A DNA stretch of 64,000 nt. Origin: Heterocephalus glaber. Lineage: Eukaryota; Chordata; Mammalia; Rodentia; Bathyergidae. A program made the translations under genes and the position numbers. The notes below the pieces were generated by a model that made no database searches, was not told the origin of the DNA, and worked only from the letters and a program-made list of their open reading frames with translations. Positions 36,870 through 49,899 of this stretch are shown here, piece after piece; positions within the stretch are counted from its first letter, which is position 1, and each line of letters begins with the position of its first letter. The stretch lies in contig NW_004624778.1 of the NCBI RefSeq assembly GCF_000247695.1, positions 17,207,437-17,271,436 on the forward strand, in the 5' to 3' direction.

Positions 36870-37735
36870 ATGTGATGGTTAAACTTTTGTGTCAACTTGG
36901 GTGCCTTGATCCACACCTGGTTAGTAAAGGACACTTCTGAATATGTCTGGCGGGTCATGAGGGCATGACCTTGGGGACTAACTCTAGTTTCTGTCCCCTT
37001 CCTCCCTAGTGCTCTTCCTCTGCTCTCTGCTTCCCAGGTGCCATAAGTTGAGCAGCTTTCTTCCCAGTGATGTTTCTGCAATGGAGCCAGCAAACCGGAG
37101 GGAAAAGCCAGTGGAAATTTTCCCACTCACTGAGACCCTTACCCACATTTTTCTGTGGCCTGTAATTATGAAGCCCATTAAATTTGTTTACTGCACAAAA
37201 CATTCCAGATCAGGGGGCGTTCTGCCTCTTGAACAGGAAACCTTACACAAACACAAGATGAACCAGTTACCACAAGCTCAAAATCTAATCTGGAGAATAG
37301 CAGGCTCTTGCTCCCTTTAACACCTTACCAGTGATGGCAAAGCTTTTAGAGATGAGTGACCAAAACCCACTTAGATAAAGTACCAAGACTGCAATTAAAT
37401 CAAAATACTGATGTTTTAGTTTAGAAAATAAAACTCATACATTAGCATTTTTTGTCTTAAAAGAAAAACAAATAACACACATGGCATAGGATCGCCACCA
37501 CTGTGAGCTTACCCTGTAAGAGAGAGCTGCTTTTGGCACTTTGGAGCCTAGGGCCCCTCTCGGGTCTTTATCTTAAAGCCTGTCCTTGCTTCGAATTTTT
37601 CTTTCTCTCTCCTTTTATTTCTTTTACGAGTAATAGTCTGAAACCTCTGAAACCTTGTGTCAAAATAAACCTTTTCTCCTTTAAATTACAGACAGAAGGC
37701 ATTTTGTCCTAGCAATGGGAAGGCTGACTCAGAAA
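36870..37735 (+). mobile_element. LTR-like element interrupted by about 0.5 kb
   Basis: The first part (36870-37100) opens 'tgtgatggttaaacttttgt' and runs to 'agtgatgtttctgcaatgga'. The matching 3' part (about 37640-37735) has 'ctgaaacctctgaaaccttg', 'tcaaaataaaccttttctcc' (AATAAA) and 'ctagcaatgggaaggctgac'. The block between holds a hAT MITE and unassigned sequence. Family not certain (MaLR-like 3' end). Confidence 0.45.
37329..37503. mobile_element. hAT-type miniature inverted-repeat element
   Basis: The 175-bp element begins CAGTGATGGCAAAGC and ends GATCGCCACCACTG, imperfect inverted termini of the hAT type (CAGTGrTGGC). Flanks caccttac (37321-37328) and gagcttac (37505-37512) match at 6 of 8, the size of a hAT target duplication, if one extra base is allowed at the 3' end. 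Internal text 'gatgttttagtttagaaaat' recalls other mammalian hAT non-autonomous elements. Confidence 0.65.
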
Positions 37736-37739
37736 ATAA

Positions 37740-40700
37740 GTAATACAGAGTTGTCAGCATACTGGAGGATGTGTTACTGCAAATAATATGCCTTTTTATA
37801 TAAGAAACTCAAATGTCCATGAATTTCTGTATTTATGGGGCCTGTTTCTACCTAAAAAAATAAAACAAAACAAAACAAAAAACCCACAATTTTCTCCCTT
37901 GGGCCCATGTCTGGGTTCAGGTTTTTCCTTTGTTCCTCTACTGCTGATGATCTGTTTTATAAAGCACGTGTATTTTCCTTAGTGCACTTTTCACTCTTCT
38001 CATATAATTTGAGCAAGTGCCCCAACCCATTCTCTCTTGCTTAAATCTTGAGAACCTGGCCTCTTTTCGAATTTTGTACTGCAGCTCCTTGAAAGTTAGC
38101 AATGTGCACAAGCTGAAAGGGGTTTAATAAAACTTAAATGGGTGAAATTTAAGTTGGACAAATAAGGGGCAAAGAAGCAGAGACAACATGTTAATTGCCT
38201 TCTTATCCCATTAATAATAATTAATAATTAATTTTTTGTTCATTGGAGGTCAATATCTGTTAAACTCTGAAGCAAGATGGAAAAACCAGAACATTTCCAG
38301 TAGCATTTCTTCTAGGAAGGCTAATTATGTATCAATTCAAAAATGAGGCATATTTTAATTGGTGTTGAAATTCCATAAGGAAATTAAAATGTATTTACTC
38401 TTATTAAGTAATTTTACTTTCCTTATATTACAATTAAGATTAAATTAAAATTCATTGCAGCAACCAGTGCTTTGTCAACTTTATTTGCATTCATAGGAGA
38501 TATAAAGAAAGAATTTCTTACACTAATGTATACCCTGATCTGGAAATAGTGGGGTAAAGCAAAAGAAACAACTTCAGCCATTAAGCAAAAAAATGTCATT
38601 TTAAGAATATTCAATTAAATCATGGTCCCCAGCCCATCATGAAATACAGCAGCAGAAGCCCTTAGAAACCCAACCAATCCATATCTCCATCTTCTCTAAG
38701 CAGATGTGATCATCAATCTGCCTTCCTCTTAAGGTCTCTTCATTCTTTTTTTCTTCCACAAAGTACCTTGCCTAAGTCTACATTCATATGATCATTACAC
38801 AATCTTTCAGTTTAAAACACTGATAGATTCTAACCAAGAACTGTAAATCCCCGCTCTGAATTGCTTGCCGATATGGTTCTGACTCTGTTTCTACTTCAGT
38901 CCACCAGAAATTCTAGTTTTGCTCAGAAAAGATAGGACCCCTCCTATCTCACACACATACATAGGGAGGGGTCTGGCACAGGATTTTCCAAGAATATGGA
39001 TAGATATCTGTACAGGAAATGCACACTACATGGGTAGCCCAAGAGGTGCCTACCGCACTTCCATGTCCAATGAAGTGTAAATAAAATCATAGTACCTGAA
39101 TCTGGAAAATCTTATATTCTGAATACTTAAGAATTTTTAATCTGTACCCATTTTCTCCAGTGTAAAAATAAACAGTACTCACTTTCATTCTTCAAATTAG
39201 TCATGTTTTGAAGACACCCCAGATGTGGCAAGTATTTACCACAGTCAAACAAATTCTTCTTTATTTTGGGGTGACATTATCGATGCACTAGTGTGAGGCT
39301 CAACCATGCCTTTCCATTGCAGCTCTTTTAAATTAATAAATATTTTAAAGGGAAGCATTTTACAGTAGTGAGCTAGAAATGAGGAAAGCTGACATAAAAA
39401 ATATTACACAGTTAAGTAGATATCAGGAGTCAAATAGAATCAAAGTAGCAAATTGTTGGGAAAGAAATCTTGCTGTGAGAATCACTATAGACATCAAGGT
39501 CTCTGTCTTTCTTTGGGTGGAGTGTTTCATTCAGAGGCTCCTGGAGGAAGTGTTGAGCACCTCCAGGAGAAGATGAAGTTGGGCACTCTCTATTGAGGGG
39601 GGGAAATGTTTCAAATGTATTTACTTAACCTGATCCATTTATTTCTACAACGCTTTCTATAATGAAATTTCCTTATACATTCATGGAGATGGACAATTTC
39701 CCCATTGCACGGAACTTTCAGAGGTCCTTTCTAGGATTCTTCTAATAAGAGAAAATACTATGCCTGCAATTGAATTTCACACATCAAGAAAGTCAACCAC
39801 TTCTTTCACCCAATGTAATCTTTCCCTAGGAAGGTATTGAGTTGTCACTATAAAGAACGAAATCACAGTATTTAATAGTAAATAGTAAATGAGAAATTAG
39901 GGGATAATTTGCTGTACATACTAGCAAATTAAAAAGTTGCAGACATTCAATGTAAACCACATTTTGATTCTTCCATAGATGTCACAGAAGAGGAATTTTC
40001 TTGAATCTCCTGAGATGGGTGACATTTCTGTCATATAAGACGCCAAATCCTGGTAAGGCTTATGCTTAAACCTACTTTGCAAATAGAAATGAACTTTCAA
40101 TAATAAAAGGTAATGAATACATGCAATCATTCCAAGAAACAAATTGCACTCTCAAGTAGGTTTAGACAAGAAAATCTGGGGATATGTGGAGCGAGCACTG
40201 TAGCAAACTTGGCTATGGAAGTCAAGCAGAAGCATGACCTATCCAGTGTATTTCTCAAAACTCTTTTGTACAACCACTTCTTTTCTCTTTCTTCCCTGAT
40301 CTTGTTCTCCATGTTTCTGATGTCTTCTTTAGCCTTCCAGGGAGAAAACTAGGGGCCACACACCTATGCTCATAAGCTGTAGAATTCCTAAGACTTCTAC
40401 AGTGTCTGTGTGTGAGGAAACTGCAAGAGGGGCATCTACCACCTTAGTGAGAACTCTGCACACCAAGAGAGCCTCTTGGTTCCACATAACATTAACCTAA
40501 ACTACACAAAGTTACTCCATAAAGAAAAATGTATTTTATAAATATATAAAAAAAATCCAGAGGTATCTTTTGCAACAGCAAGGAGGTTTGTCACCTCATG
40601 ATGAAAAAACTGAAGTCCACAATTGAAAGACTGAAAAATTCTCATCTCTGCTCTGTGAACAGGTCAATGCTAGATTCTCCTATGGCAAACTGGCACCTCT

Positions 40701-42585
40701 TACATGCTGGAGAATATGGTGGTTGACATTTCCCAAACATGACTCTTTACCCATATCCAGAGAAGAACAGATTTACATTCTGTCCAACTCCCCAAACTTA
40801 AATATTCCAGGGATCAGCTATGATTGGTCTTTCATGTATCAGGTGTTTACCCTTGACCCATCAACTATAGCCTACTAGGAAGCCTGTAAGAAGAGAGTGG
40901 CTGACATTTTATAGAATTAGAGAATAAGGCACGAGAAGAATCTCTCCTACCCAAACTGCTCTGTTGGCTTCCAAAGGGAACAGGAATACTAAGTAGATAC
41001 AATTATGCAAGTCCTTAATGCACAGCAAAATAAAAAATGGAGCTTGAGATATAAGCAAAAGTCATAAAATAAAGGAGGAAAAAAAAGGACATTTATTCCT
41101 GTGAGAAACATATTATAGAGCCTGATGCATTCAGTCACTATGCCACTTGTCCCTGCAGGCCACTACTACTGGTCTGGAAAACATGCCAAGCATCTCTGGA
41201 GTCAGCAGGATGGAAGATCTCATTAGCTCAGGGCTTCTAGAGAGTCTCTGGGCCACAGGCAATGTCAAAGACAAACACTTTGGACATGACCCAGCACACA
41301 CATTCTTCAATTGTTTCTATTAAATTCTTCTGAGTAAATGAAAACACATAACTCTTTCAACAAAGCATCAATAAGGAGAGTGTGATTCAGGCATAAAGTA
41401 TTTTTAGACATAAAAATTGATGCTAGCCTATGCAGGTTCCGATATTGGAGCATACAAATGGAAGGTCACGATCCATGATCTCATGCTCACTCAGGCATTC
41501 CACAGTGTGAGCAACTGTCATTTGTAGGTTCCAGAGCAAATTATGACATCTTTAATGTTCCTCTCCCCCACAACCTACACATGACTGCATACACACATAC
41601 ACACATGAACAAATTATTTCCTTCCCATGCAAACTGGAATTTTTGAATAGCTAATGGTGGAATTTTAGGCACTGTAGGTGGTCTATAATGAATCCCTTTC
41701 AAATATCAGAGAATGAACCTGTTAATGAGGTATTCTTCATAGGTTAAAAATAAAGACTCATTTTGAAGAAGCCCAGAGGAATTCCAGGCTTTAAAGCTAC
41801 ATTTTTCACCCTGTAGGTAGTCATTAGGTCCCATAAGCAGAAATTCAAAATTCTAAGGCACCAAGAGATAATGGGGATTTCTAATTTACTGAAGTTAAAA
41901 TGCCTAAGCCATTTTTATGATATTACACTGCAGTTAATACAATGAAACAAAAGACCTCTTAGTCCATGAATGTCTAAGGCTTGGGCCCACATTAGCAAAG
42001 CCTCCTTTTTAACTCTAATCTAAGCTTTTCAGGGGACCCTGCTGAGAAATAGAAAACATCTGCATCTTATTGAAGATCTCAAAGTCATAGCTCAAGTAGT
42101 AGGCATTTTGACATGAATACTCATTTTTTTAGCCATAAAGAAATATTCCTGATGATTCCCATGATTCAATTTGCTCCTGGGGAAGCCAGAGTACTTTCTC
42201 AGGCTGGGATTTCTTGATCCAAAAATATCCACTGCACATCTTCAGACCCAGACACCTCCAGCAAATGACAATGTCTGTATGGCATCTGGTTACACTGTAA
42301 CATTTGTCAGCTTCAGTTTTGTAGATTTCCTTTAGGACCCTTGGGATCACAGACACAGCTGTCAACAACATGCTTTCCCTTAGGTGTTCTTTTTATATGT
42401 CTTACACAGGAAGCAGATAGATACAGAAAGAAAAATAACTATATACGTCTGTCTCCCTCTCCTCAAGTCACAAGACTTCCTCTTTCAAAGTGTATGGTGA
42501 AATTCTCTGTGTCAACTAGTTGTCTCGCAGTTGCAAGTACAGTGGAATACCACTAGATGGCAAAAAGGCAAAAAAATCACATGAA
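37740..42585. other. Intergenic DNA, nothing firmly recognised
   Basis: AT-rich, with simple (a)n/(caaaa)n at about 37856-37885 and a TAA-rich patch at about 38210-38240. Short open frames lack any recognisable domain. No exon boundaries or named repeats supported. Confidence 0.5.
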
Positions 42586-42591
42586 TCTAGC

Positions 42592-42657
42592 CAGGAATGG
42601 CGAACATTTTAGAGCTTTTAATGACAACAAACGCCTGCTACAGGTTCACCACCACTG
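42592..42657. mobile_element. 66-bp hAT-like terminal-repeat remnant
   Basis: Begins CAGGAATGGCGAAC and ends GGTTCACCACCACTG, near-complementary ends with almost no interior. It shares its end sequence type with the MITE at 37329-37503. Best read as a deeply deleted copy of a related family. Confidence 0.5.
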
Positions 42658-43380
42658 ATCTGGTAAAAAAAGTCATTTTTCAGGGCTTCTTTTTTGCCAT
42701 CAAAATAGCTTGACCTGGTTCTGCCTATGTGGGAGGGACCCTGTGACGTTGGCTGATTTGTGTAGCTGTCGGATTTTGGCTTTAACCATTCCAGGAATAA
42801 AGTCTCACTGTTCTTAAGCAAGGCTCTCTCCTAGGAAAAAAAAAAAAAAAGTACAATACAAAACGATTGGAACGAATACCTCGCTAGCATTTAGAACGTT
42901 AACAAATTAGTGGAGTTAGCAGTTGGAAGACACAAAAGGATAGCTCAGAGTAGGGAATAGAATAAGACAGAAGATGCAAAGCTCCAGCTTCTAGAACAGT
43001 ATTATTTAAAAATCTATGGATAAAAATGGTTCCTTAAAAATCTAATTTTGTGTTAAGTCATTCTCTCATCTGGGCATTTGTTTTCATGACTCATTTAAAC
43101 TTCAATCTAAGTGTCTTTTTTTCTTCCCCAGTTAAGTGGAGGGTTGAAAAATAAATATATTTGAAAATTATTTGCAAGGACATCTGGCATCCTCCTTTCA
43201 TATCAGATATATTAACTTACTCACATTTTATGTATATAATTTAATATATCCTGTAAGAAACAGAAAAATGATTCAGGAGATCTATGTGAATCACATGTAA
43301 TTTGAAACACAAACTAAGCAGTATCACTTTTTCATGATTTGACTTCACTATGATTCATTACAGCTTGAAAAAGTACCTTA
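42658..43380. other. Intergenic DNA, nothing recognised
   Basis: A homopolymer A-run at about 42836-42850 and otherwise unremarkable AT-rich sequence. Confidence 0.5.
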
Positions 43381-43536
43381 GCCGGGCATGTTGGCACATG
43401 CCTATTATCCCAGCATTCAGAAGGCTGAGGCAGGAGGATCACCACAGGTTCAAGTCCAGCCTGGGCTACATAATGAGTTGAAGGCCAGCTTGAACTACAA
43501 AGTGAGACCCTTTCTCAAAAAAAATTAAATAAATAA
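43381..43536 (+). repeat. B1 SINE, internal-duplication type
   Basis: Clean structure: GCCGGGCATGTTGGCACATG start, 'aggctgaggcaggaggatca', first 'cctgggctacataatgag', second 'cttgaactacaaagtgag', 'accctttctcaaaaaaa' and an A/T-rich tail. The two middle segments are the roughly 29-bp tandem duplication typical of mouse-type B1. Confidence 0.93.
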
Positions 43537-44795
43537 AAATAGGAATGCCTTGCATTTGGTTTAAATGAAAAAATAAAGAAAGAACTATTCCGACATAATG
43601 CTCTTAATCATAAATTTAAAGGTAGAAATAAGAACATCTTATTTTTTCCTTAATTCAGCAAGTGATTTTCAAAACAGCTTATTTAGATTGTGATTTACAA
43701 AAGTGGTAAAATGGGCTAGTGAATCTATTTTAATTATTTGAAAAATGGAACACAAACTGAGTAGTTATCAAGAATAAGTCCATGTCGATATCTTTTAAAT
43801 TTTTTCTGCTTTGGCACAGAATTATTTCAGCTCAATTCAGTGTGAAATAATGATGATAATAATATTAATAATAGCTAACACATTAGCCAATAGACATAAT
43901 ACTAAAGCACTTAATATTTGCAGTGATGCAATAAGTCTGGATAATAATTCCCTATAGGTGGATTACCTAAGGTTTGTAAGTCCTTTATTTAGCAATCTCC
44001 ATGAGATTTCAACGTTTCTAGTTCCTAATATTTAAATTCATTATGTTAAATGTTTTTGGAAAAATACTCTTTCACAATTATGTATGAATTGAAATATTTT
44101 GTAATTTATTGTTGAGTAGATACAGTGTTTCATAGTATTCACATAGTATTCTAAACATAAACATCAGCATAAAATTTAAAATTCTATGCTTAATTTAGAA
44201 AAATTTGAAATCTCTGGTGTAGTCAGTGAAGACAAAGCATTGATGAAGGAGTATTTGGTGAAAACTTGACCAAATTCCCATAATGACGATTGGGCAGTTT
44301 AAAATATGAATCTCCACATTACACTTCCTATTTTACAAGAAGGCAAAAACCATAGCCCTTTCTATTAAGAGCTTCAAAATAGTAAGGTTTGTTTGTGTGC
44401 TAGATATTACAGGGGGAAAACTTGGATTATCTTTTCTCTCTGAAGTTCTTCAGCTTTTTCTTTTTTCTCTTGCTTTTGAAGATATTTTCTCCAATGTGTC
44501 TTCCATTTTTATTTTTCTTAAGTATTTTCTAGGAATTTTCAATTTGTAAAATATCTTCTCAATTTGAGAATGTTCACTTTCTACAGTTTTTAACTTTGTG
44601 AGTGCAGTATATTATTTTATCCCACAAAATATGAATAAGTTTTGTTAAAATTTTCTTCTGTTTACTGTACTACCACTATTTCCTTCAAGTTTCTTTTGTT
44701 AAAATATTTCCTTTAATTCTTTGTTAGAATGTTTTGTTTGACTCTTTGTTCCAATGTCTAGTAAACATTGTTTTCAGCTAGTATGTTTGGGATTT
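43537..44795. other. AT-rich intergenic DNA
   Basis: A (taa)/(gat)-rich simple stretch at about 43848-43880. The T-rich part after 44430 may be old antisense L1. Nothing else seen. Confidence 0.45.
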
Positions 44796-44799
44796 TCAG

Positions 44800-45010
44800 T
44801 GTTTTATTGAAATATATTATCAGAGAGAAAATACACAAATCATATGCACTCAACAATAAATTATTACAATGGAACAATGAAACATAACCACTACAAAGTC
44901 AAATGCTAGAACAATATCAGCTTGCCAATCCTTAACTTTCCTATCATTCCAGAGGTAATCACAATTTAGTTTCCTTATACTGTTGATATCTGACATCATT
45001 TTTGTGAGGT
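44800..45010 (-). mobile_element. Possible L1M 3'UTR fragment
   Basis: 'gttttattgaaatatattat', 'tattacaatggaacaatgaa' and 'ccagaggtaatcacaattta' resemble the reverse of an L1M 3' end. Diverged. Confidence 0.4.
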
Positions 45011-45389
45011 ATTTTTTAATGTTTTATAGTCATGTTTCTACAAGGTTAAAGGTGTAGGAACTGGGTCTTCTTTGTTCTAATTCCTGCAAGAGTATGTATG
45101 AATGGGATGTTAATGAGACCATTTTATGCTATATTTTAAAATTACAGAATTTCTTTAATGACTATAAGATTATATGAATTTTGATTTCTTACAATTGCTA
45201 TTTGGTACATTGTGGGTGTTCATTTTGGAATTATTTTACTTCTTTTAAATTTTCCTATGATTTTTTTCTCTTTTTCCTGTCAGTATTGTTTATTGTTATT
45301 ATCAGCTTTTCTCCTTCCAAAAAATAACTTAACGTTCAGTTTAGTTTGCTTTCATCCCATTTTCTATGTTACTAACTGCTCTTATTTAT

Positions 45390-46330
45390 ATTGTCTTTTA
45401 TTTTTTTAATCCACTTTGTTTTTTTCAAACCTCTTGAGATGAAAAATAAGATCATTGATTTAGAGTATTTTTCTTTTAATACAAGCTTTTATGTTAAAAT
45501 TTCCTTTAAGCTTGGCTTTTGCTGCAGCCCAGAGTTTCAATATTATAGTGTTTTCTTTATAATTCAGAGCTAATTTCCATTTCTAAGTTTTTCTAATTTC
45601 CATTCTTATGTTTTCATTTAGTCATGAATTCTCTAAGACTTCTTAATTTCCAAACTTAAAGTTTTAATAGCTATGTAGTCATTATTAATTTTCACCCAAA
45701 TTCTATTATATTCAAAGAGTATATTCTATATGAATTTAACCCTTTTATATTTCTGGAGACAGTTAATATGGCTCACCATATGGTCTGTTTTTATAAATGT
45801 GCCTTATAACCCCATAGTCAAAATGTATTCTGCAATTATTGTGTGCAAAGGTCTCTATGTCAACTGGGCCAAGTTAACTCATTTTGTTGAAATCTTTACT
45901 TAAAATTTATTTTGTTCACTTGTTCTTTCTTGTGAGATGGGTTAAAATTTTCACGATTTCACCTTTTAAATTTTTTTTTGTTTTTTTAGTTTTTATTTTG
46001 AGTGGTAGTTTCCTGGTACAATAAGCCCTTTGTCATTCTATAATATTATTTATCTGTACATCAAAAGTTTTACCCTGAAGTGTGCTTTGTCTGATGTTAA
46101 CACAGATGCAATTCTATTTATGGTATTGTTACATGATGTAACATTTTCATACATTACTTTCAACTTCCTTAAATGCTTATATTTAAAGTGTGGCTCTGTA
46201 TATAGTTGAGTTTTTCTATTTTTGATCTTATTGACCAATCAAACTTTTAGTTCAGATATTAATTATATGCAATGAAGAATAGTTAATAACATATTTAGGA
46301 GTGAGATTGAGATCTCCAACTTACTATTGA
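45390..46330 (-). mobile_element. Ancient antisense LINE-1 (L1M/HAL1-like)
   Basis: Successive matches to reverse L1M text: 'ttggcttttgctgcagccca', 'gctcaccatatggtctgttt', 'caaaatgtattctgcaatta', 'aagtgtgctttgtctgatgt', 'gagattgagatctccaactt'. Heavily decayed with no long antisense frame. Confidence 0.65.
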
Positions 46331-46724
46331 CTTCTTTCTTAACAATTCTTTGTTCCTTTGCTCCTCCCTATTGGCTGTATCTGAGATAGATGTTCATTTT
46401 ATTACATATATTTACAATTTATTGTTTTTAAACTATTTCAGTGTTTGAGATTTTGCCAAATGGATTTTTAATGAATCAAGTTCTATATAAATTAGTACTT
46501 TTACCACTTATAAATACTAAAGAGGTGTTAAAAACATTTAACTCCAGATATCCTCATCCTGAATCATATGTTTCTGCAGTAGCATATTTAAATTCTAAAT
46601 ACATTGTAAAACAACAAAATATTATGAGAATCTTTGGCACAAATATTAACTTACTGTACTAACATATTCATTTTTTCTACTGGTCATTTTTCATCAAAAT
46701 GTCTTTGTTATGCACATTGCAGTG

Positions 46725-47095
46725 TGTGACCATGGCCGGGGACAGAGGATGAAATGATTGTTTGAGGGGAGACATAGTCTGAACACCGAGAGGCCCAGAG
46801 GGGCTATCTCCACTGAAAGCACCCAGCATTAGGAAGGCCCCCAGGAGTGCACCAAAGCCAAGAACTCTCTGGCTTTTATTGAGAATATCAATGGAAGAGA
46901 AAAAAACAGAAGAAAAGCAGTTTGAGCAAGGAGCTGTCTCAAGCCTAGGCAGTTTGTTGGAGAAAGAAGGACAACATTCCTCATTAATCTAACTTTATTG
47001 TTGTTCAATCGTTCATTCTTCACAGAGCCTGTGTGCTTTTGCCCCGCAGTTTAACAATTCACTCCTCAGCCAAGTTCTCCACAAATCCATACACA
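46725..47095 (-). mobile_element. Probable solo LTR of an endogenous retrovirus
   Basis: Read on the - strand it has 'gatattctcaataaaagcca' (AATAAA) followed by 'gagagttcttggctttggtg' and a GC-richer tail 'ctgggggccttcctaatgct', the R-U5 layout of an LTR. A 7-bp word, cacattg, occurs on both sides (46713 and 47094) but the ends are not canonical TG/CA, so limits are uncertain. It interrupts old antisense L1 on either side. No gag, pol or env text is present. Confidence 0.5.
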
Positions 47096-47499
47096 CATTG
47101 GTGAAAAATTATTTCCTTTCTATTTTCCCTAAGAATGGCTCATTTCATCTTTAAAAGGTCATTTTTCTATAAAAGGCCAAATGTGGTATTTTTTATGCTT
47201 TTATAGATATAATAGTCCAACTAATCCACTCCATCATTGCAGTATAAAAGTATCCACATATAAACATATGAATGGACAGGACTATATTTGTTCTCTCCCA
47301 AAATTTTGTTTAAAAATATAGACAATAAGCTGAATTCTACCTTTGAATCATGGTTCCTGGCTCTTTTGCCAAAAAAAAATGATTACTTTATATTCCATAT
47401 TAGGTTAGAGATTATTTTTGAGCACTGTGAAATTATTGTTCTGTTCTCTTCAAGATTGTATTATTTCTGTTCAACTAGTTTTCTAGTCTTATTACATTG

Positions 47500-48075
47500 T
47501 CTTTTAAGATAAGCTTTTTTTCCTCCTTCTAGCTACATTTAAAACCTCTTCCCCCACTGGGTTTCTGCAATTTTACTGACAGTCCTAGGTTTTCACCCTT
47601 TATTTTGGTTTGGTTTGGATGAAGTGTTTTATTTGGTGCTTTTTGCTTTAAAACTATTTGGGTTTTTAGTGATTCTTAAATCTATAGTGTGATGTCATTT
47701 TGTCATTTTTTAAAAATTTTATCCATGCCTATTTAAACATCACTTTTGTTTTTGATTCTCTTCTGTTTTCTTCTGGGAAACCAATTACCCATGTTTTAGA
47801 AGATTTTACTGTGTTATATGCCTCATGTGCATTTTTATCTATTGTTCATTTTATTCTTTGATTCATTTCTTTAGCTGTGTCTACAATCTCGGAAATTCTT
47901 TTTTTGAGTTTTCAAAGTTATCTTATATTTTTAGCTGTAAAATATTATCTTTTTTATAATTTCTATTTCTCAGCATAAAATTCTCAAGGTGTATTTTGTT
48001 TTCTGCAACATAACTTATTTGTGAATACTGTTAAAATTGGTTTATTTTTCCATTATTTTTCCTGTAGGTCTATTT
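47500..48075 (-). mobile_element. Ancient antisense LINE-1/HAL1 fragment
   Basis: 'aaaccaattacccatgtttt', 'ttctttgattcatttcttta' and 'tttataatttctatttctca' follow the reverse of an L1M/HAL1 5' segment. Probably part of the same old insertion as 45390-46330, split by the LTR. Confidence 0.55.
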
Positions 48076-48490
48076 CTATTTTCAGTTGTTTTTTGTTTTT
48101 TCATTAATCAGTTGAGCTTATCTCTTTTTATATTTAAGACATTCACATATGAATAATACAGTATTAATATGAGACTATTAATGATCAGATGATATTATCT
48201 TCCTGGTAGAACCTACATATGTTTTGAAAAGGCCAGGGCAGTGGTATTAGCTATAACAGGTCAACTTAATCCAACCAAGGTCATAGATTAACTTTAATCT
48301 ACTCAAAGACTGGTGTATTTCTAGTTTACTCTTATTTCTAAGATGCATGCATCAGGATCTCAACCAAAAGATTTCCAAACTCTCTTTTTGGAGGCATTTA
48401 ATCCTAAAACTTATTTGCCTAACACTAAGAGTAATGGGAAGCTTTATCTTCTCAGCCCCTTCTTTCATAATCTTCAAAATGTTTCTACAG

Positions 48491-48706
48491 CAGGAGTCAA
48501 CAAACTGTGGAGTATTGATCATATCAGTTTTTGTGGATGAATTTTACTGAAACACAGCTATGGCCATTCTACCATGTCACATGCTACCTGTGACTGTTTT
48601 TAATACTGTACTGGTGGAGTTGAGGAGTGGTAACAATGACTACATGGCACACAAAGCCAAATCATTTACTATCTAGCTCTTTTCAGAAGAAAGTCATCAA
48701 ACTCTG
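48491..48706 (+). mobile_element. MER5A-like hAT-Charlie non-autonomous element
   Basis: Starts CAGGAGTCAACAAACTGTGG and passes 'gaattttactgaaacacagc', 'tatggccattctaccatgtc', 'tggtggagttgaggagtggt', 'aaatcatttactatctagct' before ending near ATCAAACTCTG, in the order of the MER5A consensus with an internal deletion. The ends are imperfect inverted repeats. Confidence 0.8.
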
Positions 48707-49895
48707 TGAAGAAACAGTTTCAGAAACTCTGAAAAATATCAATAGATGACTATGGCATTCATAATCTTTCATCTTCTTAGGGACTTTGGTACATTCAAAC
48801 AAAAGGTTTTTTAACATTTTACCTGAATTTTATAGTACTCAGTGAAGGACTTGTTCTAAAATAAGTAGTCTACCATTACTGGAAACAGAATGTCTGTGAG
48901 CCTATATTTAACTTTAATACACTGAACATCTGAATAGAAATTCTGTACATATAAATGTGGGAAAAGGTGCTGCTTGACAATGAACTTCTCAGAAAAAAAA
49001 TTGTCTGGCAGGGTTCTTTTGTTACCAAATCCCCCAACTATCAATGCCCAGAGATCTCTTCATTAGGACTACTAGTTTTCTCCCAACGTCATCTTCTACT
49101 TCCTGTCCTGGATCAGAGCTGAGGGAAACTGGAGATCATGAAAGGGAATAAAATACTACGTAGCAATGTCCAACTGTGGTCTCCATTTAAGTGATATGCT
49201 TCCCATTTAACCTTGGGAACCAAATCTAGCACATTTTATACAGAGAATACTATTTGTTAATTTGGAAAAGACTCATTGTCTGGCTTGAAAAATGAGGACA
49301 TCCAAAAGTTAATCACTCCTTATTGAGATTTAGAAGCTTCTATTTTTAATCCTGTCTTATCCTCCCACATTTAGAGTTTACTCCTATATTAAATTTTTTA
49401 ACTTTTCTGAGATTTCTAGGGAGTTGGGTATGAACTTTCTTCATTCTCTTGAGTCAGTTACTTTGCTACTTGTCCTAATATCAAAAATGTTTCATTATCA
49501 ATATAAAAACTTTTATTGGAAGCTTTTATATAGTATTAATAATTTTCCCTTTCTTAACCTCCTTTTTGATTTATGTCTATATTTTATTACTATTTTTGTA
49601 AGTTTCTGGATTAAGCAGACATAAAAACATATGTTCATTTATGCATGTTTAATTAGAAGTCCCTAAATCTTTACTGTGAAAATCACATGCCTTAAAATAA
49701 ATCATTATCATTCCATTAGGCATAGCTGTTAATTGTTTCTGTAATGGAAATATCAATGAAGCAAGCTGTGCTTTATTATAGCAATGTTAATAGTCATATG
49801 TAAAAATTAAGTTTAAAATAATCTTTAAAAATTAGTGTAAAAGGTATTATGAAGGTTTATAATAAAATGACTCCCTTCACATTTCACTTATTTAA
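48707..49895. other. Intergenic DNA, nothing recognised
   Basis: AT-rich; no gene or named repeat supported. Confidence 0.5.
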
Positions 49896-49899
49896 TCTG

